From Gallionellaceae bacterium (GTDB lineage Bacteria; Pseudomonadota; Gammaproteobacteria; Burkholderiales; Gallionellaceae), in NCBI GenBank assembly GCA_030646595.1, contig JAUSKS010000278.1, positions 1 through 6,495 on the forward strand: a DNA stretch of 6,495 bases. The letters run 5' to 3'. A program made the position numbers and the translations under genes. The stretch's first letter is position 1. Each line of letters opens with the position of its first letter. The notes below the pieces were generated by a model. That model ran no database searches. It saw only the letters and a program-made list of their open reading frames with translations, and was not told the origin of the DNA. Positions 1 to 6,495 of the stretch are shown here, piece after piece.

Positions 1-350
1 ATGCCTTGATCCACCAGCTTGACACCAACCTGCGACTCGGTACTTATTACATGAAAAGTGTGCTGTCTTCACTGGACAATAATCCATTGCTTGCTTCTGC
101 CGCCTACAATGCCGGGGCCAGCCGGGCGCGCAAATGGCGCGCAGACAAAACCATGGAAGGCGCGATCTATGCCGAAACCATTCCTTTTGATGAGACCCGA
201 CTATATGTCAAGAAAGTGATGAGTAACACCGTGTATTACGCCAAACTGTTTGGTCAGCCACCGCGCTCGCTCAAGCAACGGTTGGGAATCATTGCTGCCA
301 CGGATGCCACTACTTCGTCGCCACTGCCGGATGAAAAACCAGGACTTTAA
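1..350 (+). CDS. slt: Soluble lytic murein transglycosylase, C-terminal end (5' truncated by window edge)
   Basis: The last 115 residues of a periplasmic lytic transglycosylase are read in the frame that starts at base 3. Such enzymes cleave the MurNAc-GlcNAc bond of peptidoglycan and leave 1,6-anhydro-MurNAc ends. Visible landmarks are NLRLGTYYM, the AAYNAG motif of the SLT domain, the Slt70-like block GAIYAETIPFDETRLYV, and a VYYAKLFGQ end. The catalytic glutamate and the N-terminal superhelical domain would lie upstream, outside the window. The tail after the domain is short and ends TAA at 348-350. The stop lies inside the start of cca (20-base overlap), so the two are probably co-transcribed and translationally coupled. 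Assignment to the Slt70 class is strong; the exact paralogue is uncertain because most of the protein is missing. Confidence 0.88.
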   Translation, partial: ALIHQLDTNLRLGTYYMKSVLSSLDNNPLLASAAYNAGASRARKWRADKTMEGAIYAETIPFDETRLYVKKVMSNTVYYAKLFGQPPRSLKQRLGIIAATDATTSSPLPDEKPGL

Positions 351-1557
351 AATTTATTGTGTGGGCGGCGCAGTGCGCGACCAGCTACTAGGCTTGCCCG
401 TACAGGACCACGACTGGGTCGTGGTGGGCAGTACACCGGAAGCAATGGTGGCGCGCGGCTATCAGCCGGTGGGCAAGGATTTTCCGGTGTTTTTGCATCC
501 CGACACGCATGAAGAATATGCGCTGGCGCGAACTGAGCGTAAAACGGCACCCGGGTATAAAGGCTTTGCCGTGCATGCCGCGCCTGATGTCACCTTGGAG
601 CAGGATTTGCTGCGCCGAGATTTTACGGTCAACGCCATTGCGCAAGATGCCAACGGCACATTGATAGATCCTTATCACGGTATACAGGATTTGCGCGCCG
701 GAATTTTACGTCATGTCAGCCCGGCCTTCGCCGAAGATCCGGTGCGTATTCTGCGCGCCGCGCGCTTTGTGGCACGCTTCGGTTTCAGCATTGCGCCAGA
801 AACCCTGGTGCTAATGCGTACCATGGTAGCCCAGGGAGAAGTAGATGCGCTGGTGCCGGAGCGGGTATGGCAGGAGCTGGCACGGGGACTGATGGAAAAA
901 ACACCCGCGCGGTTTTTTACGACCTTGCGTACATGCGGCGCATTGTCAAAAATAATGCCCGAAGTAGATGCCTTGTTCGGCGTACCCCAACCACCCAAAT
1001 ACCACCCGGAAATTGATTGCGGCATCCACACCATGTTGGTGCTGGATGACGCTGCACAACATGATTATGCGTTGGAAGTACGCTTTGCTGCACTGACCCA
1101 CGATCTCGGCAAAGGCAGCACGCCCAAGGATATGCTGCCGCGCCATATCGGGCATGAACAGCGCAGTGTCGATTTACTGCGGGACATGAGTACGCGCCTG
1201 CGTGTACCGAGCGAATGCCGTGATCTGGGTTTGCTGGTAGCGCGCTTTCACGGGGATGTGCATCGCGCCCAGGAGTTGCGTGCAGATACCATAGTGCGTT
1301 TATTTCAAAGCTGTGATGCGTGGCGCAGGCCGGAGCGTTTTACACAATTGTTGCAAGCCTGCGCTGCGGATGCCCGCGGGCGCACAGGGCATGAACAGGA
1401 TGCCTATCCGCAGGCTGAGTATCTAGTACGTTTATTGCAAGTGGCGCAGGCGGTGGATGCGGGAGAAATTGCAGGGCGGTGCGAGGATAAAAATTTGATT
1501 GCAGAACGGGTAAGGGAAGCCAGAATAGAAGCCGTGGGATGCGCGCTCAAGAGTTAA
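331..1557 (+). CDS. cca: Multifunctional CCA-adding tRNA nucleotidyltransferase with HD domain
   Basis: This 408-residue protein adds or repairs the 3'-CCA end of tRNAs in the cytoplasm; E. coli-type Cca also carries a C-terminal HD phosphohydrolase. Length and order match E. coli Cca (412 residues). The GGAVRD nucleotide-binding motif is at residues 12-17, followed by the metal-binding pair D26-x-D28, RRDFTVNA at 95-102 and EDPVRILRAARF at 135-146. The HD motif THDLGKG has H257-D258. Start choice: the ATG at 331 places GGAVRD about where it sits in E. coli Cca. The reading frame is open upstream to base 250, but that extension has no family resemblance and lies within slt. No good Shine-Dalgarno sequence precedes the ATG, which fits coupling to slt across the 20-base overlap. 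No damage or missing key residue is seen. Confidence 0.96.
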   Translation: MKNQDFKIYCVGGAVRDQLLGLPVQDHDWVVVGSTPEAMVARGYQPVGKDFPVFLHPDTHEEYALARTERKTAPGYKGFAVHAAPDVTLEQDLLRRDFTVNAIAQDANGTLIDPYHGIQDLRAGILRHVSPAFAEDPVRILRAARFVARFGFSIAPETLVLMRTMVAQGEVDALVPERVWQELARGLMEKTPARFFTTLRTCGALSKIMPEVDALFGVPQPPKYHPEIDCGIHTMLVLDDAAQHDYALEVRFAALTHDLGKGSTPKDMLPRHIGHEQRSVDLLRDMSTRLRVPSECRDLGLLVARFHGDVHRAQELRADTIVRLFQSCDAWRRPERFTQLLQACAADARGRTGHEQDAYPQAEYLVRLLQVAQAVDAGEIAGRCEDKNLIAERVREARIEAVGCALKS

Positions 1558-1581
1558 GCCTTTATCCTGGAAAAGCAGTTG

Positions 1582-1610
1582 GCCACAGAGAACACAGAGC
1601 TCACAGAGAA
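1582..1610 (+). repeat. Purine-rich 9-base-periodic repeat, copy R1
   Basis: After a leading GC, three 9-base units follow in tandem, each CACAGAG plus two variable bases (AA, CT, AA). It is the left arm of the inverted pair in the cca-cytochrome gap. It differs from R4 (5814-5842, opposite strand) at only one of 29 positions, position 19. Confidence 0.9.
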
Positions 1611-1676
1611 AAACAATGGGTTGTCGTTAACGATCCGCTCACCCATCAGATAAACATTAAATGTGTGAAACCCGCG

Positions 1677-1707
1677 TTCTCTCTGTGTCCTCTGTGATCT
1701 CTGTGGC
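1677..1707 (-). repeat. Purine-rich 9-base-periodic repeat, copy R2
   Basis: Read on the minus strand, this is the same GC plus three CACAGAG-based units, with variable bases AT, GA and an inner end CACAGAGAGAA. It is the right arm facing R1. It differs from R1 at positions 11, 19, 20 and 29. Its inner end, CACAGAGAGA, matches that of R3 rather than R1 or R4. It ends 20 bases beyond the stop of the cytochrome gene. Confidence 0.88.
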
Positions 1708-1727
1708 TTAAACTGCAGGTTTCAGGT

Positions 1728-2030
1728 TTATTTTTTCCAGCCCCCGCTGTTTTGAAAATATTCGAGTATGGCTACGCGTTGTTGCTCGCTGGGCAGAATT
1801 TTATTATTTGCCCGTATATGGCCTTCCATACGCTCAATTACGCTAGGCCAGGCCGCAGGATGAAACTGATCGGGGTTGGGCAAGGCATGGCATTGGGTGC
1901 AAATCAATTGTGCTGCCTGATACCCTGGCGATTGCTGCATATCAGTGGCTGGTGTGGTTTTATGTTTGTTACAGGCAACTACAAACAGAATCAGAAGAAG
2001 TGTAGTGATGGATTTGACGCCATAATTCAT
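1728..2030 (-). CDS. Small monoheme cytochrome c lipoprotein
   Basis: This is a 100-residue exported protein. The N-terminus has one lysine (K6), a hydrophobic run at residues 8-19 and a lipobox-like VVAC with the lipidation cysteine at C20, so it is probably anchored to a membrane facing the periplasm. The heme c motif CTQCH is at 44-48, and M68 in the segment WPSVIERM is the likely distal iron ligand. The helix near 82-92 (EQQRVAILEYF) resembles the final helix of class I cytochromes. An electron-transfer role is inferred; partner and specific family are not recognised. Start choice: the ATG at 2030 overlaps the TGA of the upstream gene as ATGA and has GGGATGG just upstream. An in-frame ATG at 2039 would add three residues. 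Co-expression with the upstream membrane protein gene is likely. Confidence 0.85.
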   Translation of the reverse strand: MNYGVKSITTLLLILFVVACNKHKTTPATDMQQSPGYQAAQLICTQCHALPNPDQFHPAAWPSVIERMEGHIRANNKILPSEQQRVAILEYFQNSGGWKK

Positions 2031-2245
2031 GCTGGCCATCCCATATAAGCCGGATATCTGGGCGCTTTTCTGCGTTCGGCTTTTCTGCGTTCTATCGCTA
2101 CCTCTTTAGTTGTCTGGCGTCGGTCTGCTATTGACAAGGTTTTAGACCGGTTGTGCCAGATAAAAAACAGAATGACAATAAAGCATACTCCCCCGAATGT
2201 TGCGAAGATTCCCAGAAACTGGATGAGTAAATCATAGTTGCTCAT
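2027..2245 (-). CDS. Small single-span membrane protein with a basic repeated tail
   Basis: This is a 72-residue protein of no recognised family. Residues 6-30 form one strongly hydrophobic segment. The tail from H31 on is rich in arginine and lysine and, by the positive-inside rule, should be cytoplasmic. The tail contains ERRKA twice in tandem, encoded by a 15-base duplication, then PRYPAYMGWPA. I prefer the ATG at 2245, preceded by AAGGTGGA about 10 bases upstream; a GTG at 2260 in the same frame would add five residues. The TGA overlaps the ATG of the cytochrome lipoprotein gene, so the two genes form a translationally coupled pair. A role in assembling or anchoring a redox complex with that cytochrome is conceivable but only inferred. 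Confidence 0.65.
   Translation of the reverse strand: MSNYDLLIQFLGIFATFGGVCFIVILFFIWHNRSKTLSIADRRQTTKEVAIERRKAERRKAPRYPAYMGWPA
2064..2093 (-). repeat. 15-base tandem duplication inside the small membrane protein gene
   Basis: Two adjacent 15-base units, 2064-2078 and 2079-2093, are identical except at the last base. On the coding strand they encode ERRKA twice in frame, so the duplication lengthens the basic tail without shifting the frame. Confidence 0.85.
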
Positions 2246-2260
2246 GCTATCGAAATCCAC

Positions 2261-2280
2261 CTTGGATTTTCATTACCAAG
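2261..2280 (-). promoter_or_regulatory. Small dyad just upstream of the membrane protein gene
   Basis: CTTGG (2261-2265) and CCAAG (2276-2280) form a 5-base stem with a 10-base loop. In the minus-strand transcript the inner arm ends in CCAAG directly before GTGGA, so the hairpin would include part of the AAGGTGGA ribosome-binding sequence. It could modulate initiation, but a stem this short also arises by chance. Confidence 0.3.
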
Positions 2281-2306
2281 TATTAATCAGAGGGTAAACT
2301 TTGATT

Positions 2307-2335
2307 ACTTTAAAATGATATAAGAATTAGCACAA
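2307..2335 (-). promoter_or_regulatory. Candidate sigma-70-like promoter for the membrane protein-cytochrome pair
   Basis: On the minus strand, TTGTGC (2335-2330) is followed after 17 bases by TAAAGT (2312-2307), about 60 bases before the preferred ATG. The surrounding 2261-2372 stretch is AT-rich and gene-free. Matches to the consensus are partial and other hexamer choices exist, so this is only a candidate. Confidence 0.25.
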
Positions 2336-2371
2336 GCTATTTTTTACATATAATGCTATGTCATATATAGA

Positions 2372-2462
<91 letters not shown>

Positions 2463-2511
2463 CAACATAGTGGCATAAGTCTACTGAGCGAATTTGAGAG
2501 CGTGTGCTGTT

Positions 2512-2525
2512 GCCGCTTTAGCGGC
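2512..2525. repeat. GC-rich perfect hairpin, 5-base stem and 4-base loop
   Basis: GCCGC, loop TTTA, GCGGC, with an outer TGT/ACA pairing (2508-2510 and 2528-2530) after a small bulge. No T-tract follows on either strand, so it does not read as an intrinsic terminator. Its function is unknown; it lies 50 bases upstream of the tRNA gene. Confidence 0.6.
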
Positions 2526-2548
2526 TTACAGCCACGGCCTACCCCTTG

Positions 2549-2637
2549 CAGGTGTGCGGGTCGGTGCGGTGCTCGGAATCCTCGTGTACTCTTAATGTAC
2601 ACTCCGGTTCCTGTGCTCCGTCCCAACCCACCTCAAA
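2549..2637. repeat. Long imperfect intergenic palindrome
   Basis: The centre is GTGTAC-TCTTAAT-GTACAC (2584-2602). Moving outward there is a 3-by-3 mismatch, then GGAATC (2575-2580) against GGTTCC (2606-2611), all paired if one G-T pair is allowed. Weaker pairing continues through CGG (2567-2569) with CCG (2618-2620) and a further GGGT/ACCC-like region. Such large dyads usually belong to interspersed intergenic repeat families or extragenic stem-loops. The GTGTAC core resembles intergenic palindromes I recall from other proteobacteria, but I cannot confirm that here. Confidence 0.65.
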
Positions 2638-2720
2638 TCTGCTCGCTACGACTTCTGTCGCTATGTATATCAGCCCGCGCATTTTACCAGTAATGAAAAA
2701 ATTCAGGCAGAATGTTAATC

Positions 2721-2725
2721 AGAGG
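2721..2725 (+). promoter_or_regulatory. Ribosome-binding site that fixes the mltF start
   Basis: AGAGG lies seven bases before the ATG at 2733. The alternative in-frame ATG at 2712 has no such sequence and would put seven extra polar residues before the signal peptide. Confidence 0.75.
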
Positions 2726-2732
2726 TTCCTAT

Positions 2733-5443
<2,711 letters not shown>

Positions 5444-5454
<11 letters not shown>

Positions 5455-5809
5455 TTCGTTTGATACCCTTGATGAGTTGTGTTTCACCAAAATTCAATAA
5501 TAGCCCACGATTAAGGCCAGTTGCCTTCAGGTACGAAAGTAATTGGGCTGTTGCAACTTCAGGAAGTGAACGCAAGGATTTCACTTCAACTACAACTTCA
5601 TTCTCGACCAACAAATCCAGCCGTTGTCCACGTATTACGTAATCTTTATAAACCACATCAATTGCAACTTGCCTTTTAAACCCTATCTCCATGAGCCCAA
5701 ACTCATGGCATAACGCTTCTTCGTAAATCGTTTCAAGCAATCCCGCGCCGAGTATCTTATGCACCTCGATTGCTGCCGCAATTATTTTCTCTGTCAGTTG
5801 ATCTGCCAC
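5444..5809 (-). CDS. GxxExxY family protein, PD-(D/E)XK nuclease fold
   Basis: This 121-residue protein belongs to the small family named for its GxxExxY motif, here G23-L-L-E26-T-I-Y29, and assigned to the PD-(D/E)XK nuclease superfamily (PDDEXK_3). Nuclease-like landmarks follow in order: D65 in RLDLLV, E75-V-K77 in VVVEVKS, and QLLSYL at 89-94. The C-terminus GLLLNF...KGIKRISL matches the usual family end, so it looks intact. Its biochemical activity and biological role are not established. The start is a GTG at 5809; the only purine-rich sequence ahead of it is the end of repeat R4 (CACAGAGAA). The TGA stop lies inside repeat R3. It shares orientation with rarA and serS and is probably transcribed with them by readthrough. 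Family assignment is confident; function is not claimed. Confidence 0.9.
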
Positions 5810-5813
5810 GATA

Positions 5814-5842
5814 TTCTCTGTGACCTCTGTGTTCTCTGTGGC
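5814..5842 (-). repeat. Purine-rich 9-base-periodic repeat, copy R4
   Basis: Read on the minus strand: GC, then units CACAGAG with AA, GT and AA. It is identical to R1 except at position 19 (G for C). It begins six bases after the rarA stop codon and ends four bases before the GTG start of the GxxExxY gene, whose ribosome-binding region it occupies. Confidence 0.92.
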
Positions 5843-5848
5843 TAGTTT

Positions 5849-6495
5849 TTAGGTTCTCTGCTTTTTATCCAGCTCGCGCAAATGCGCCAGCTTCTCCGCA
5901 ATTTTTGCCTCTAGCCCTCGTTCGGTCGGCTGATAAAAACTTACTTGCGGCATACCCTCCGGGAAATAATTTTCACCCGCCGCATAACCTTCCTGCTCGT
6001 TGTGCGCATAACGATAATCTTTGCCGTAATCCAGTTGCTTCATCAATTTGGTCGGGGCATTGCGCAAATGCAACGGCACGGCGCGCGAGCCATCTTGAGA
6101 GACAAAGGCGCGCGCGGCATTATACGCGACATAGCCCGCATTTGATTTGGCTGCTGCGGCCATGTACAGCACGGCTTGCGCCAGCGCTAACTCACCCTCT
6201 GGTGAGCCGAGACGTTCATACGTTGCTGCGGCATCCATGGAAATTTGTATCGCGCGTGGGTCAGCCAGGCCCACATCTTCCCACGCCATGCGCACAATGC
6301 GCCGCGCCAGATAACGCGGGTCGGCGCCACCATCCAGCATGCGCACCAGCCAATATAATGCCGCATCAGGGTTAGAACCGCGCACGGATTTATGCAGCGC
6401 GGAAATCTGGTCATAAAATGCTTCGCCGCCTTTGTCGAAGCGGCGCAGCTTTTGCGCCAGGGTATGGTCGAGAAAAGCCGCATCAATTTTTTTGA
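5849..6495 (-). CDS. rarA: Replication-associated recombination protein A, C-terminal half (5' truncated by window edge)
   Basis: The last 214 residues of a RarA/MgsA AAA+ ATPase run open to the window edge. RarA family members act as tetramers at stalled replication forks and on single-stranded DNA ends in the cytoplasm. The visible part is the C-terminal helical and tetramerisation region: LRRFDKGGEAFYDQISALHKS, then VRGSNPDAALYW, WEDVGLADPRA, a SPEGELALAQAVLYMA segment, the signature RNAPTKLMK, and YRYAHNEQEGYAAGENYFP. The Walker motifs lie upstream, outside the window. It ends ERGLEAKIAEKLAHLREL plus a short polar tail. A GTG at 6385 is not the true start because the conserved sequence continues upstream. 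Downstream in the same direction lie the GxxExxY cassette and serS. Confidence 0.96.
   Translation of the reverse strand, partial: KKIDAAFLDHTLAQKLRRFDKGGEAFYDQISALHKSVRGSNPDAALYWLVRMLDGGADPRYLARRIVRMAWEDVGLADPRAIQISMDAAATYERLGSPEGELALAQAVLYMAAAAKSNAGYVAYNAARAFVSQDGSRAVPLHLRNAPTKLMKQLDYGKDYRYAHNEQEGYAAGENYFPEGMPQVSFYQPTERGLEAKIAEKLAHLRELDKKQRT

Larger units (their letters stand above)
1558..1727. other. Convergent intergenic gap filled by an inverted-repeat element
   Basis: This gap lies between the convergent cca and cytochrome genes. It contains an inverted pair of purine-rich repeats (1582-1610 and 1677-1707) that could pair to a stem of about 28 bases. The match extends outward by GCAGTT at 1575-1580 against AACTGC at 1711-1716. 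The 66-base core (1611-1676) has no plausible reading frame but holds three dyads: ATGGGT/ACCCAT (1616-1621 and 1641-1646), the perfect palindrome TCGTTAACGA (1624-1633), and ACAT-TAA-ATGT (1654-1664). No T-tract follows the stem, so this is not a classical terminator, although so long a stem between convergent genes could still affect transcript ends. Confidence 0.7.
2463..2732. other. Gene-free stretch with a hairpin and a long palindrome
   Basis: These 270 bases separate the tRNA gene from the divergently oriented mltF. Open frames here are short and show no family resemblance. The stretch holds a GCCGC-TTTA-GCGGC hairpin (2512-2525), the long imperfect palindrome at 2549-2637, and a small CGAC-TTCT-GTCG dyad (2649-2660). 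AT-rich sequence follows up to the mltF start. It must contain promoters for both flanking genes, but no clear -35/-10 pair stands out on either strand. Confidence 0.6.

Noticed and set aside
711..1155. Minus-strand open frames inside cca
   Set aside because: They are antisense to a gene with all expected Cca motifs and full length; products look like shadows.
1582..1707. CRISPR-like repeats
   Set aside because: There are only two copies here, in inverted rather than direct orientation, with no regular spacers and no cas genes.
1752..2048. Plus-strand open frame opposite the cytochrome gene
   Set aside because: The minus strand has a signal peptide, CxxCH motif and ATGA-coupled start; the plus-strand product shows no recognisable feature.
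2512..2525. Intrinsic terminator
   Set aside because: The hairpin has no following T-tract on either strand and is not positioned at a gene end.
5849..6385. rarA as a complete 178-residue gene starting at the GTG at 6385
   Set aside because: Conserved RarA sequence continues in frame upstream to the window edge, so the gene is cut by the window rather than short.

Overview
This window looks like ordinary chromosome from a betaproteobacterium, most likely of the Nitrosomonadales type, with moderate GC content. The assignment rests on gene content and on family-level protein resemblance judged by eye; no database search was possible. The core genes are housekeeping genes typical of that group: an slt-cca pair, an MltF-type transglycosylase, and rarA followed by serS, a neighbourhood conserved in many proteobacteria. 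A small heme-binding lipoprotein fits a respiratory lifestyle.

Layout from left to right. On the plus strand, the 3' end of a soluble lytic transglycosylase gene (1-350) overlaps cca (331-1557). Between cca and the next convergent gene lies a 170-base gap filled by an inverted pair of 29-31 base purine-rich repeats around a non-coding core with several small dyads (1582-1707). On the minus strand follow a two-gene unit, a small single-span membrane protein (2027-2245) and a monoheme cytochrome c lipoprotein (1728-2030) joined by an ATGA overlap, and a tRNA-Ser(CGA) gene (2373-2462). A gene-free stretch (2463-2732) holds a long imperfect palindrome. On the plus strand, mltF (2733-4100) overlaps tail-to-tail with serS (4070-5392, minus). 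Upstream of serS on the minus strand sit a small PD-(D/E)XK protein of the GxxExxY family (5444-5809) and the 3' half of rarA (5849-6495, running off the window).

The most interesting signal is a four-copy repeat family. Each copy is three 9-base units of the form CACAGAGNN. One inverted pair brackets the GxxExxY gene exactly, supplying its stop codon at one end and purine-rich sequence ahead of its start at the other. This cassette of about 418 bases sits between rarA and serS, 6 bases past the rarA stop. A second inverted pair in the cca-cytochrome gap carries no gene. Together they suggest a minimal nuclease-associated repeat cassette and a related gene-less element. Whether these elements are mobile is inference.

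The two transglycosylases act on periplasmic peptidoglycan. Cca and SerRS work in tRNA maturation and charging, and the tRNA-Ser gene encodes a substrate of both. RarA acts at stalled replication forks.
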